DNA from: Neonectria sp. B-13
Lineage: Eukaryota; Ascomycota; Sordariomycetes; Hypocreales; Nectriaceae
Assembly: GCA_002682825.1 (NCBI GenBank)
Contig: NOKP01000004.1
Coordinates: forward strand, 1,919,607-1,983,606
Reading direction: 5' to 3'
Length of the DNA stretch: 64,000 nt
Part shown: positions 35,500 to 47,591 of the stretch, one piece after another
How positions within the stretch are numbered: the stretch's first letter is position 1
Layout: each line of letters starts with the position of its first letter
Program-made: the position numbers and the translations under genes
The notes under the pieces: generated by a model
Seen by the model: the letters and a program-made list of their open reading frames with translations, nothing else
Told to the model about the DNA's origin: nothing
Database searches by the model: none

Positions 35500-37275
35500 A
35501 TGGCCACCGACCTCGTCCGGGAAGGCGTCTTTGGTACGTCAACAGCCCTCCCCGTCTGCCAACATCCCAAGGCTGTGGAGTTTTTGGCTCCATGGCCTGT
35601 CGAATTCTCCATCCCAGCCCACCCTCATGCCCATCCTGCGACCGAGCTGGATCCCGACTCGATAGACTAACCACCATGCCAATTCGCAGCCATTAACAAG
35701 CCCTGCGGCCACAGCTCGGCCCAGGTTATCCGCGAGTGCCAGAAAGTCTTCAATCCCTCCCAGTTCTTCAAGCCGTCCATCGACGCCGAGGTCTCCAGGC
35801 GCCTCCAAGAAAACAGCAAGCAGCTCAACCGTCGCAAGGCCATGAAGAGGGGCTCTCAGGTCAAGATTGGACATGGAGGCACCCTCGACCCCCTCGCCAC
35901 TGGCGTCTTAATCCTCGGCGTCGGCTCCGGGACCAAGGTGCTCAACCAGTTCCTCCAATGCACCAAGACGTACGAGACCATCGTCCTTTTCGGCGCCAGC
36001 ACCGACACCTACGATCGCGTTGGCCGCGTCCTCGCCAAGCGACCCTACGACCACATCACCCGCGAAAATGTCGAGAAGGAGATTGCCGGCTTCAAGGGTC
36101 CCCAGGTCCAGATCCCGCCCCTCTACTCGGCGCTGAAAATGAACGGAAAGCCGCTGTACGAGTACGCCCGAGAGGGAAAGCCTATTCCCCGTGAAATCGA
36201 GGGCCGTCATGTCGAGGTCCAGGATATCGAGGTAGTGGAGTGGTACGAGCCCGGCAAGCACAACTTCCGCTGGCCCACGGAGGAGGCAGAGGCTGCTGAG
36301 CGTAATCTGGCCGAGCAGGTCTGGAGGGTCAAGAAGCAGCAGGAGACGGGCAACAAGAAGCTCAGCCAGGAGGAGAAGGCCGAAGACGACCAGGCGATAG
36401 CGGCGCATGAGTCGTTCAAGCGCAAGTTCGAGCAACGCCAGGACGAGCTCATCAAGGATGCGCCTGCAAAGCGATCGCGCAACGCCAAGAACCCTCCTTT
36501 GATGTCCGGCGCCCTCGGCAAACTACCACCGCAGAACGTCTACTCCGAGAAAGGCACGAACTTGGTGCCCGATGCTCCCGATAAGGATACCCCTCCGCCC
36601 TGGACCGACGCGGGCCCGCCCGCCGTCAAGGTGCGGCTCACGGTCACCTCAGGCTTCTATGTCCGAAGCTTCTGCCACGACCTGGGTGCTAAGCTGGAAT
36701 CGGCCGGTCTCATGTCGGAGCTGTGCCGATCGCGACAGAGCGACTTCACCGTTGGCGGAACCAACTGCCTCGAGTTCGACGATCTCGCCAAGGGTGAGAA
36801 GGTCTGGGGCCCACAGGTCGCCGACATGCTAGCCAGGTGGAACGGCGAGCCGACTGGCAAATGGCCCGGTCTTTCAACGGTTTCCTCTCCGCCGACCGAA
36901 ACGAGCAACTCGCAGAAGACATTCGAGCCTAAGAGCCCTGGATCACCCAAGAAGGATAAGAAGTGGGAGCCTAGAAGTCCTGGGTCGCCGAAGAAGGGGA
37001 AGGACTCCGACTTCAAGAGCCCTGGATCACCGAAGGAGAAGAACGTGGACTTCAAGAGCCCAGGTTCACCAACGAAGGAGAATGGAAACAAGAGCCGCGA
37101 TAACAGCCCATCACAGTCTAACAAAGGCGAGAAGCGACGGCGGTCCGAGTCGCCCAACGGCTCGGGCTCGCCGCCCCGCAAGGCTGCCGCTCTGGAATCC
37201 AACCTGAACCCCTCCAAGCCCCGCAGCCAGGGCCGCTCCGACGACGAGAAGTCGTGGAATGGCTTCGAAGATTGA
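35500..37275 (+). CDS. PUS4: tRNA pseudouridine-55 synthase (TruB/Pus4 family)
   Basis: Two exons (35500-35533, 35690-37275) encode 539 residues. TruB/Pus4 isomerises U55 to pseudouridine in the T-loop of tRNAs. GVFAINKPCGHSSAQVI opens the domain; HGGTLDPLATGVL carries the catalytic Asp (about residue 78); QIPPLYSALKMNGKPLYEYA and LTVTSGFYVRSFCHDLG are the other family blocks. A charged insert of about 90 residues (EEKAEDDQAIAAHESFKRKF...) sits between the last two, as in fungal members. The C-terminal 115 residues are a Ser/Pro/Lys tail with four SPGSPK-type repeats. The start at 35500 has a strong context (AAG-ATG-G). In-frame ATGs at 35476 and 35359 exist; the latter adds 47 residues rich in Arg, Ser and Leu that resemble a mitochondrial presequence, which would suit the known nuclear plus mitochondrial action of yeast Pus4. 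Confidence 0.92.
36928..37075 (+). repeat. Coding repeat: four SPGSP units in PUS4 tail
   Basis: Four copies of a 12-16 codon unit with core (K/R)SPGSP followed by Lys-rich spacers. The SP-x-K-like sites would be candidate proline-directed kinase targets. The DNA copies have diverged at synonymous sites. Confidence 0.8.
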
Positions 37276-37944
37276 AGAGGGCCCGAGGATGGCGCGCTGC
37301 CACTTGACTACGAAAAGGGGGCCTCAAGGAGGCGTTGGAGTTGGGGAGAAGTGGGGTTTCAACTCGCTTCTTTTGTGATTTATCTATACACCGGAGGCTC
37401 GAGTGGTCGACCGGCTCATGGCGTCGGCGTGTGAAGTCTAGCGTGATCAGGAGCTATAGGAGCGAGCGCGTTCGGAAAAGGCTGTACGAGCATGATACAA
37501 GGGGGTGCGTGCTTTTGCTTGTATTCGCGAAGCGGAATGGATATCACTTAGAAAAAAGCCGAAACAAGCTATATATGTTTTAGGCCGGGAGGTTCTAGTT
37601 TCCGCCCCCAAAGCAATAACGAAAACAGACAAGAACGCCCTGGACACTGAATATCCTCAAACCCATAATGATGCATGCCTTGAAAGGGGATGATGCCGCC
37701 GTTCCCCGTTGCCAACACCAGTGCCAGAGCCATTTCCGAAAACCCAAACCATTTCAGCCGTTGCCCGTTATAATACAATTAGCCCTGAACCCAACCTGCT
37801 TTTCTTTTGTGTAGACCAGCCCCCATCCTTGTCCCCGCGCAATGTGTTTGTTCCCCGCTAGTTTCCAGATCAAATGATAAGTTGGCGTTGCAAGGCCAGG
37901 TAAGCCCCTTCTCATTAATGCCAGGAGAGGTGTTGGAAGACTCT
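37276..37944. other. Intergenic between convergent PUS4 and Sec2-domain gene
   Basis: 3' flanks; nothing else recognised. Confidence 0.65.
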
Positions 37945-38889
37945 TTACGTGGTTTCCTTATTGTGCTCGCTCGGCTTCTCGATGTGATCCCATTCCTTGA
38001 TATTGGCCTTCTCCTTGTCGCTTTGATGGCTATTGCGGTGGCCGTTGTGGTGGCGTTCGTCGTGATGCTCTTGCTCGCTCTTGTGTCCCTCACTATCCTC
38101 ATCTGTGTGTATGCTCTCGACCTCATCATCTTCGGCCAGCAACATCCGCACCCTCTGAATATGGTTCATGGCGCCCTCTAGCTTTTCAAGGCGGCGATGC
38201 TTCTCGACGTCCCTGCGCTCCAGCTCACCCACGCGCTCCTCGAGCTTTGCACGCGCGCGACGCTCTTCGGCGACCATCTCGTTGGCCTGCTCGAACAGGG
38301 CGGCGCTCAGCTCCTCGACCTCGCGACCGGTGGTGGCAACCTGGGTCTCGGCCTCCTTGCGCAGGCCCTGCTCGCGGGTGAGAGCCTCGAGGAGGTCCTC
38401 GGTGGAGGGCGACGGCGGGATCGGGTTGCTGGCGTTGCGCGGGGCGGGGCGAGCGTGGGTGTCGAGGGTGCGTAGATCTGGGGTGGACTTGCGCGGGGAG
38501 AGGAGGGCGGAGAGGCGAGAGGTGCCGGACTGGAGGAAGGAGACGCGAGGGTTCGTGGTAGATGTTGTAGGTGTCGTGGGCGTGGGAGGCTGTGGTAGGT
38601 GAGGTTGTAGTTGTTGTTGGTGGCTGTGAGAGTTGTGAGAGAGTTGAGCACGCAGCCTGGTGAGCTCATCTTCGTAGTCGGCCCAGCGGTCTACGGCAGC
38701 AGTCGCCTTTGCGTTGAGGATGTGGACCTGGCTCTCGAGGTCGCGGATCTTGGTCTGGGCATCGAGTAGTTCGGCGTGGGTGTGGTGGAAGGGAGGGAGG
38801 TTGTAGCCGCAGCCAGGGCAGCAGGCGGAGGATGACGGCTGCGCGGGGAGCGACGGCGTAGCCATGGTCATGACCATTGTCGTCGACAT
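37945..38889 (-). CDS. Sec2-type Rab GEF coiled-coil domain protein
   Basis: A single exon of 314 residues. About residues 165-250 (EALTREQGLRKEAETQV, REVEELSAALFEQANEMV, EERRARAKLEERVGELE) match the Sec2 N-terminal coiled coil that catalyses GDP/GTP exchange on the exocytic Rab Sec4; the run SAALFEQANEMVAEER is the conserved Rab-contact part. The N-terminus has a CCPGCGYNLPPFH cysteine motif and a first coiled coil (TKIRDLESQVHILNAKA). The C-terminus is acidic and His-rich (EQEHHDERHHNGHRNSHQ). It is much shorter than yeast Sec2 (759 aa), so the C-terminal Ypt32/Sec15-binding part is absent or encoded elsewhere. The first Met was chosen; a Met nine codons on (MATPSLP) is an equal candidate. 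A GEF role is inferred from the domain. Confidence 0.82.
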   Translation of the reverse strand: MSTTMVMTMATPSLPAQPSSSACCPGCGYNLPPFHHTHAELLDAQTKIRDLESQVHILNAKATAAVDRWADYEDELTRLRAQLSHNSHSHQQQLQPHLPQPPTPTTPTTSTTNPRVSFLQSGTSRLSALLSPRKSTPDLRTLDTHARPAPRNASNPIPPSPSTEDLLEALTREQGLRKEAETQVATTGREVEELSAALFEQANEMVAEERRARAKLEERVGELERRDVEKHRRLEKLEGAMNHIQRVRMLLAEDDEVESIHTDEDSEGHKSEQEHHDERHHNGHRNSHQSDKEKANIKEWDHIEKPSEHNKETT

Positions 38890-39978
38890 GGCGCAGACAA
38901 GGGAGCAGAAGAGTAAATGTGTCGCTTATTCCTGGGCACAGTGGTAGATAGCTGAGTGTGTTCGTGAGAGTCGTCGTTAGGCCAGGTGGTGCAAGTTGCG
39001 AAGGGTCGCCTCGACACAGAGTCGAAGGGATGGACGGATGACGGAGAGGTCCGTCTTATTTTGGGAGTGGGAAGGTGCCGTCAGGTCAGCGGCTGCCCTG
39101 CCCAGGCACTTAGGGGCCTAGTCGAGGGCGGGCGGTGGCTTTGCGACAGCGCCCCAGTCACACTGTGACAGCCAAGAGTGGCGCATGCCAGGCCAGTTAC
39201 GAATAAGCCTACCTGTAGGAATTCGATAGCGGTGACGCACTACGAGAATGATTCGTGATCCATCTTCGATTTTTCTATTTTTGGTCTTTGGGTTTGCCGT
39301 TGCAACTTTATCGTAGAATACACTACGCCTTGCCGCTTTCTCGGGTTTCGAGGAGGAGATGAGATCAACCGTCTAAGCCAACCAACTTAATAGGAAAGCG
39401 GTAGTACTGTGAAATCGTGAGGACAGTCCCCACATTAACCGTCACAACGAAATCTCTGTAGTGTTCGGGGGATGAGACAGCGTTCATCGAGTAAGAAACA
39501 GACGTGGCGATTGAGCCGCAAGAGTCTCTTCTCTCTACATAATGTAAAGCTAGCCAAGCAGATTGGCAAATTGTCGATGCACAAGGATCTTCGGCGGGGT
39601 ATCTATCGGTGCTGCCTGCGAGATGATCTCCTGTCATCTATTTTTGGGGTATATCTGTGACAGATGGAAACAAGCCTGCCACGCGGCGTAAGCAACTGCG
39701 GTTCTTAGGTGTTCGTTCCGGGAGCCAGTAGTCATGCTGCCATGTGGTGAACGCGGGTCCGAGGGAGTCCTTGTGCTTTAAAAGCAACAGCATTGCAGCA
39801 ATATGACTTGCCGCAGGCTCCCTTTTCCTCAACAGTAACATCATCGTTCAGTCGCATGCCGACGCCAGAACTAGTGGTTTAAGGCGCATATCTGGCATAA
39901 TTGCTCTGAGACGGCTCCCAGTCTGGGCCCTGGCTGCATTCCGAAACCAGGGACTGACATGGTAATGGGGCAGCACGC
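38890..39978. other. Intergenic between Sec2-domain gene and CSL4
   Basis: Promoter of the Sec2-domain gene and 3' flank of CSL4. Short open frames only; nothing recognised. Confidence 0.6.
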
Positions 39979-40669
39979 TCAGCTTGGCTTGGCAACCTTT
40001 CTGGGCTCGCTGATGCCCGTTTCCGAGTCTTTATATTCCTTCCAGCTCACGGGCACCATGTCGTTTCCAGCCTCGCTTGTCGCCATAATGACACCGAGTT
40101 CGTTCGAGGCCGTGGAGAGGTAGTAGTTGGCCTGGTCACCTAGCGAAATCTAACCGCAAAATTCCCGGTTAGCTGGGGGCCTGGCTTGCAAAGAAGTGGA
40201 CATATCTTACCACCTGGGCTCGCACAATGTCGCCGGGCTTGAACGACTCATAGATCTTGACCTTGTCCTTCTCTGTGGCCCTCACGTCCTGCACACGGAT
40301 GACGCCCTGCCACTCCGTCTGCAAAACCGTCTCGCCAACCTGCTGGATGACGACAATCGCCTGGCGGGGCATGAGGCGCACAACGCGTGCGAGGACAATG
40401 TTGTCGACGTCCGGTAGGATCTCATGTTTGCGGCCGTGTCGGGAGACGGAGATGGTAGCTAGGTCTTCGGCGGTCGGGGCCGTGATCTTGTTGAGGCGCT
40501 TGGCGGGGCCGGGAGCCTTGGATGGCGGGACGATGGTTACGCGACCCATGAGAGACGACACGACGTTTCCCTCGAAGATGTGAGTGCCGGCGCCGGGGGC
40601 AAACTTGGAGGTCGGGCCCAGGACCTTGCCGGGCAAGGCGATCGAGGGGGAGTCGTCGACAGCCGCCAT
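39979..40669 (-). CDS. CSL4: RNA exosome cap subunit Csl4
   Basis: Two exons on the complement (40211-40669, 39979-40149) give 209 residues. Csl4 is one of the three S1-domain cap proteins over the nine-subunit RNA exosome ring, acting in nuclear and cytoplasmic 3'-5' RNA decay. The N-terminal domain is ALPGKVLGP ... [19 protein letters not shown]. The S1 domain follows ([52 protein letters not shown]). The end, [19 protein letters not shown] followed by [10 protein letters not shown], is the conserved C-terminal domain; this protein lacks most of the cysteines of a zinc ribbon. The second exon begins in ISLGD, restoring the S1 strand. The start MAAVDDSP is the only suitable Met. Confidence 0.93.
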
Positions 40670-43018
40670 GATTGATGATGATGGTAGGTGACTGCAGCTA
40701 ACTTTGAGCTGGAAGAGGCAAGAGGGTACGAGCGAGCAAAAAGTTCCTGCACAGTCCTGAAGGTGCGTTATCGGGCAACACTGGTCGATTGGTCGCTGGC
40801 CATGGGACGTGGGACGTGGGCGTGGGACAAGAGGCGGGATGCAGCCCTGCAAGCTCAGGCAAAAGCTCTGTCGGCCGGCGGATGTGGAAAATTGTGGAAT
40901 GCTCGTGGCAGTGGAGCCGGAAAGTGGGAGCCGGGGCTCGGCACGTGACGACCGGCGACAGGACCAAACTCCTCTCGCAGGTCCTTAAGTCCTTGCCGAC
41001 TAACTCCGTCCCAGGAAACGGGATTCTGGCCCCACGCTGCCGATACGGAGCCGAAGAACTGGCTTGGTGGCTTCGTTGCATGACAAGTATGGTAACTGTT
41101 CTCCGCACCCCTGCAACCCATGTCATCCCGAGTATTACGGTACTCCATTTCTCACGTATTAGGATTGCGAATGGGCTGTCAGCCATGAAGTCTCTTGCAT
41201 GAGTTCTCGGCATCGAATTGCCTAGCGGCGTCATAGACTAACTACCTACAGCACCAGAGTTGCTAAGCGGGGAGTCGGGAGTTACAAATCGCCGGGCAGA
41301 GATGGCAGCTGGACCGGTCAGTTCTCCTCCTGTGGTTGAGACTGACACGGACCCGAGCGGGAAGCGGGAAACGGAGGCGGGTAGTGGTCGATCCCGAGCG
41401 GACAGTAATGCATGAACTTTGGGTAGTTCGGGGTCATGACGAACGACGGGCGACTGCGACGCACGAGACGGACGAGCCTTGACACGCACATGAGCTGACC
41501 AAGACGCAACGATACAACAAGAAGGCAATAGAACATGAAGAACAAGACGAAAGATACGACAAAGAAAAAGGAGAGGCGAAAATTAACCAAGTCTCCCGAC
41601 TTCCGAATGGGTTGCTTGACTGCCAGCACCAGGCAAACAAGAAACAATGTTGAAGCAGATCCCCCGCACCAAATTCATCGCCGACGATTGGATCTCTGTC
41701 CTCGACGTCACGTCGACAACATACCGACCAACCAACCATGGGCTCGGCCATCAATTACGCGGAGGCGTGTGCCTTATCGAGCGACGAGGCCCACACAACC
41801 TTCGGTGCAATCGGCTAATCAGGACCTACGGCTTTTTCCTCCCCTGGCGCGCGTGAAAAAACACGAAAATTGTTAGTGGTCGTTTTGTACGCGGATAGAA
41901 CACGACAAGCCGAGCCAAGGAGGCAAGGAAGTGGTTGGATGCCTCGCCGTTGCGAGTGCGAGGTCCGAAGTCCGAGCTTGCTGGTGCGGTGCCTTTTGGG
42001 CGGGGATGGCTCGCAGATGGGATGCTTCGCTGCTCGGCTGGTCGCGTTTGCCATGGCTGCCCCATGTCTTTCTCGATTACGACCCCTTTCCGGCCTCTTT
42101 CTTCTACTCAAGTGTCCTCGTTCCTGATTTACTGTATTGGGCTCTTGAGAGATTGCGCTTGATCGGAGAGAAAAACAAGGCACTTCGATTACCCTCCCAC
42201 CCTGGCACTTGTCGTCGTCACCATCACCATCATCAGTCACCCTTCAGCACAATTGCCAATGTGTCACAAGTCTGCGAACTCCGGTCATGTTCTAGATCGG
42301 CTGCGGAATTCTTCACCAGTTACCGCCTCGCCTCGCCTCGCCTCGCAGGACTCTCTGTCTCTCTCTCAACACTGTCTGCTTGGTAATCCATGCGACGCAT
42401 CAATCCTAGTTGGCCATCTACGAATAAGTCCGCCTCCATCGGAGTCCCTTGTACGGAGTACCCACCCTTCCTCTACCCACACCCACACGCCCCCGACATG
42501 ACCACTTTACCGGCCGATTTCTCTGGTCGTGCCCCGAACCCCGTTTCTCGCTGCCTTGAGCCCTCCCTCAAGTCCTTGAGTCCTTACTGGGGTTCTTCTA
42601 GCCATAACTTCTAGCGGTACCACTGCCGTTCCTTCGGGCAATTGTTCAACTCAATCCTTACACTTGCACTCCTTCTTGGCCCACTCGCCTATACACTGTA
42701 CTGTTTGCCTCTCTTGAGTGTTATCCGTTTCTTCGCTTTTTCCGGCCTTGAGTCTGAGAATCCAATGTCTCCTTCCGCGAAGACGACACCATCTCGCTGC
42801 TAAAAGCCCACCTGACACCGTCCCCCATGCGGACAATACCCACTCCATTGAACTTGCCAAGAACCATCACTCGAGCTCCGCCGGTTGACACCCTCTCATC
42901 CTGGCTCTCTTAAGCTGCGGAATCCCGGTTTAATACCAGGGTGATCACGTAGCACTAAGCTCCGGACGCAGTTTTCCTTTTCATACAGACAAGCAGTTTC
43001 CTCTTGTCATAATCGGAT
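40670..43018. other. Intergenic, divergent CSL4/ABC transporter promoter
   Basis: 2.3 kb without a supportable gene. It contains a CGCCT repeat (42324-42346) and a pyrimidine-rich leader of several hundred bases before the ABC transporter start, with short upstream open frames. Confidence 0.6.
42324..42346. repeat. CGCCT pentanucleotide repeat
   Basis: Four and a half tandem CGCCT units about 670 bp upstream of the ABC transporter start. Confidence 0.85.
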
Positions 43019-46000
43019 ATGGCAGACCCCTTGGGAAAGGAGCTCATGGCACCTGATGTTCAAGCTGCCGCCATACAACCCACCAAACCGGACCGTCTAA
43101 CTGACTCGGACGAGGACCGCGTCGAAGAGAAGGACGACAAAGATGGTAGCAACATCAGTCACGTCAAAAATGTTGAAGACGACGATGATGAATCCAAGGG
43201 ATCTCGGTTGAGAGCTACGAGGAGTTCCGCCTCTGTTGCCACCACAGCTACCCACGCCACTACACAACCGGAATCCAAGAAGAAGGCATGGTACAAGAAA
43301 CTAAATCCCCGCCGATGGGGTTCTCCGCCTCCAGTGCCCAAGGAGAAGTTGCCTAGTAGGGAGAAAAAGGCCGGCTTCTTCAGTTTGTTGACCTTCCAAT
43401 GGATGGCACCACTCATGACGGTACGTTGATTCTTCATATTTCAGCCTTTTATGCTCCCAGATGTTACCTCACGAAGTTCATGAAGCTCATGAACCTCATC
43501 ATTTGTCTCCACGTTTTATTGCCCGGCACCTAGACTAACTCTCAACAGGCTGGATACAGGCGCTCCCTGGAAGAAAACGACATTTGGTCAGTCAACCCGG
43601 ACAGGGCTGCTGAGCCTCTGACCCTGAAGCTCCAGGCTTCGTTCAAGAGGCGCATCGAACGGGGTGACAAGTACCCTCTTCTCGGAGCAGTGTACGAGAC
43701 CTTCAAGTTCGGCATCTGGCTTGGTGGCATTTGCGCTCTCTTCACAAACATCATCCAGGTCATTAGTCCCTTCACCCTGCGGTATCTCATCCAGTTTGCC
43801 TCCGATGCCTGGGAGGCCAGGCAAACCGGAGGACCGGCTCCTTACATTGGCCGTGGTGTTGGCCTGGCGATCGGCATCACCCTCATGCAGATGGCCCAGA
43901 GTTTGGGCACGAACCACTTTATCTATCAAGGCATGATGGTTGGCGGCCAGACTCGAGGAGTTTTGATCGGACTTATTTATGAGAAGTCCATGCGCATCTC
44001 TGGGCGAGCCAAGGCCGGCGGACATGAACCGACGATACCGCCGGAGGCTGGGTCGGAAGAAGAGAAGCAGGCCGACAAGGAGAAGTCGAAGAAGGGCAAG
44101 AAGGGGAAGCCGGGCCAGGACGCCCATGATGGCACTGGTTGGGGCAACGGCCGCATCGTGAACCTCATGAGCGTTGACACCTACCGTATCGACCAAGCCT
44201 CGGCCCTCTTCCACATGACTTGGACGTCTCCTGTCCTCGTCCTCGTCACTCTGGCTCTTCTCCTTGTTAATATCACCTACAGCGCGTTAGCTGGTTTTGG
44301 GCTTTTGGTAGTCGGCATGCCCTTCCTTACCAAAGCCATCCGAAGCCTCTTCCACCGCCGTCGAGACATCAACAAGATCACTGATGATCGTGTCTCGCTC
44401 ACCCAAGAGATATTGCAGTCGGTCCGCTTTGTCAAGTACTTTGGTTGGGAGAAGGCGTTCCTCGAACGCCTGAGCGACTACCGTGCGAGAGAGATCTATG
44501 CCATCCAGGTTCTGCTGGCTATTCGTAATGCTCTCAACGCCGTGAGCATGTCGCTGCCCATCTTCGCGTCCATGCTTTCGTTCATCACGTACTCGCTGAC
44601 CAACCATGGCCTCGCTCCCGCCGAAATCTTCTCGTCCCTCGCCTTGTTCAACGGCCTGAGGATCCCCCTCAACCTTCTTCCCCTCATTCTCGGCCAGGTG
44701 GTCGACGCCTGGTCCTCGTTGAAGCGCATTGAAGAGTTTCTCATGGAAGAAGAGACGGTTGAAGAGATGATCGTTGAGTCCAAGGGAGATAATGCGATCC
44801 GCCTGGAGAATGCTTCATTCACTTGGGAAAGGACCCCGACCACGGAACCCGAGAAGTCCCCCGGAGACAAAGGAAAGAAAGCCAAAAAGGAGAAGCCCGT
44901 GGCAACACCGCAACCCGACGCTGCGACCGAAGACACCGCCAGCACTCTGGTTGAGGAGCGGGAGCCCTTCAAGCTGCAAGACCTGAGCCTGAGCGTGAAG
45001 AGAAACGAACTGATTGCCGTCATTGGATCGGTGGGCAGCGGCAAGAGCTCTCTGCTCTCTGCCCTCGCGGGTGATATGCGAAAGACTGATGGCGGCGTGG
45101 TGTTTGGCGCATCTCGGGCTTTCTGTCCCCAGTACGCTTGGATCCAGAACACGACGCTCCAGAACAACATCACCTTTGGCAAGGGGCTGGACAAGAACTG
45201 GTACAAGGAGGTTATACGAGCGTAAGTCTTCTGCTGTTTACGCTTCAGATACCACGGACTGACATTTTCCACAGTTGCGCCCTTCAAGCTGACCTCGACA
45301 TGCTCCCCAACGGCGACCAGACGGAGATCGGCGAACGCGGCATCACCATTTCAGGAGGCCAGAAGCAACGCCTTAACATCGCGCGAGCCATCTACTTCAA
45401 CGCCGACATCGTGCTCATGGACGACCCGCTCAGCGCCGTCGATGCCCACGTCGGGCGGCACATCTTCGACAACGCCATCCTCGGCCTCCTCCGCGACAAG
45501 TGCCGCATCCTCGCGACGCACCAGCTGTGGGTGCTCAACCGCTGCGACCGCATCGTCTGGATGGAGGGCGGCAAGATCCAGGCCGTCGACACCTTCGAGA
45601 ACCTCATGCGCGAGCACCGCGGCTTCCAGGCTCTCATGGAGACCACCGCCGTCGAGGAGAAGCAGGAGGAGGACCCCGACAAGCCCGTCGAGGCGCTGCC
45701 CGCTGACGACCTCAAGCGGGACAAGAAGAACAAGAAAGGTGCGGCCCTCATGCAGCAGGAGGAGCGAGCCACGGCCAGCGTCCCGTGGTCCGTCTACTCG
45801 GCGTACATCGGCGCCTCGGGATCTCTGCTCAACGCGCCGCTCGTCGTCTTCATCCTGCTGCTCTCTCAGGGCACCAACATCATGACCAGCCTCTGGCTCT
45901 CGTACTGGACCTCGGACAAGTACCACCTCTCGACGGGTGTCTACATTGGCGTCTACGCGGCGCTCGGCTTCGCGCAGGCTATCTTCCTGTTTATCTTCTC

Positions 46001-47591
46001 CGTGCTGCTGTCCATCCTTGGCACCAACTCTAGCAAGTACATGCTCCAGCAGGCCGTCACCCGCGTGCTCCGCGCGCCCATGTCCTTCTTCGACACGACG
46101 CCGCTGGGCCGCATCACCAACCGCTTCTCGCGCGACGTCGACGTCATGGACAACAACTTGACGGACGCCATCCGCATGTTCTTCCTGACCATGGCCATGA
46201 TCACCTCCGTCTTCATCCTCATCATCGCCTACTTCTACTACTTCGCCATTGCCCTCGTCCCGCTGTACATCCTCTTCGTCCTCGCCGCGTCGTACTACCG
46301 CTCCTCGGCCCGCGAGGTCAAGCGCTACGAGTCGGTCCTCCGCTCCCACGTCTTCGCCAAGTTCGGCGAGGGCCTCAGCGGCACCGCGTCCATCCGCGCC
46401 TACGGGCTGCAGGACCACTTCATCCACGAGCTGCGCGTGGCCATTGACGACATGAATAGCGCCTACTATATCACCTTTGCCAACCAGCGCTGGCTGTCGG
46501 TACGAATCGACATCATCGGCGTGCTGCTGGTCTTTACCGTGGCCATCCTCGTCGTCACCTCGCGCTTTACGATCAACCCGTCCATCGGCGGCCTCGTCCT
46601 CAGCTACATCCTGTCCATTGTCGGCATGATGCAGTTCTCGGTGCGCCAGCTCGCCGAGGTTGAGAATGCCATGAACGCTGTGGAGCGCCTGTACTACTAC
46701 GGCACAGAGATCGAGGAGGAGGCGCCCCTACACACCGTTGAGGTGCGCAAGTCATGGCCCGAGAAGGGCGAGATCATCTTCGACAACGTCCAGATGCGCT
46801 ACCGCGCAAACCTCCCGCTCGTCCTTCAGGGCCTGTCCATGCATGTCCAGGGAGGCGAGCGCATCGGTATCGTCGGCCGCACCGGCGCGGGCAAGAGCTC
46901 CATCATGAGCACGCTGTTCCGCCTCGTCGAGATCTCGGGCGGCCGCATCACCATCGACGGACTCGACATCTCGACCATCGGGCTACACGACCTGCGATCC
47001 CGCCTCGCCATCATCCCGCAGGACCCGACGCTCTTCCGCGGCACCGTCCGCAGCAACCTGGATCCCTTCCAGGAGCACACCGACTTGGAGCTGTGGTCTG
47101 CTCTGCGTCAGGCCGATCTTGTCTCGCCCGACGCAAGCGACATCCCCGCCGAAGCCCGCCGCCAGGATCCCTCGCGCATCCACCTAGACAGCATCGTCGA
47201 GGAGGACGGCCTCAACTTCTCACTGGGCCAGCGGCAGCTGATGGCCATGGCGCGCGCCCTGGTGCGTGGCTCGCAGATCATCGTCTGCGACGAAGCCACG
47301 TCGTCGGTCGACATGGAAACCGACGACAAGATCCAAACGACCATGGCGACGGGTTTCCGCGGCAAGACGCTGCTGTGTATTGCGCACCGACTGCGCACCA
47401 TCATCGGCTACGACCGCATCTGCGTCATGGACGCCGGCCGCATCGCCGAGCTCGATGCGCCGATCGAGTTGTGGAAAAGGGGTGGTATCTTCAGGAGCAT
47501 GTGTGACCGGAGCGGCATCCGTGTTGAGGATATTCACGGAGCTAGGCAGGAGTTGGCTGGACTCGACGGCGAAGAGAGCAGCCGGTCGTGA
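43019..47591 (+). CDS. ABC-C (MRP/YOR1-like) full transporter
   Basis: Three exons (43019-43420, 43549-45221, 45275-47591) encode 1463 residues in the order TMD1-NBD1-TMD2-NBD2, without the extra N-terminal TMD0 of long MRPs, which matches yeast Yor1. The first 135 residues are charged and cytosolic. NBD1 has Walker A GSVGSGKSS, signature ISGGQKQR and Walker B IVLMDDPLSAVD, with Asp in place of the catalytic Glu. NBD2 has Walker A GRTGAGKSS, the variant signature FSLGQRQL and a complete Walker B IIVCDEATSSVD. This NBD asymmetry is usual in ABCC proteins. A Lys/Gly-rich loop (KEKSKKGKKGKPGQ) interrupts TMD1, and a linker (KSPGDKGKKAKKEK) precedes NBD1. Such pumps export organic anions and drugs at the plasma membrane; the substrate here is unknown. 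Minus-strand open frames of up to 358 codons inside are GC shadows. Confidence 0.95.

Noticed and set aside
45351..46427. 358-codon minus-strand open frame inside the ABC transporter
   Set aside because: Asp/Glu/Arg/Val-only composition is the mirror of strongly C/G-biased third codon positions of the real gene.
46754..47506. 250-codon plus-strand open frame overlapping the ABC transporter in another frame
   Set aside because: Same GC-bias shadow effect; Arg/Pro/His-rich and without homology.
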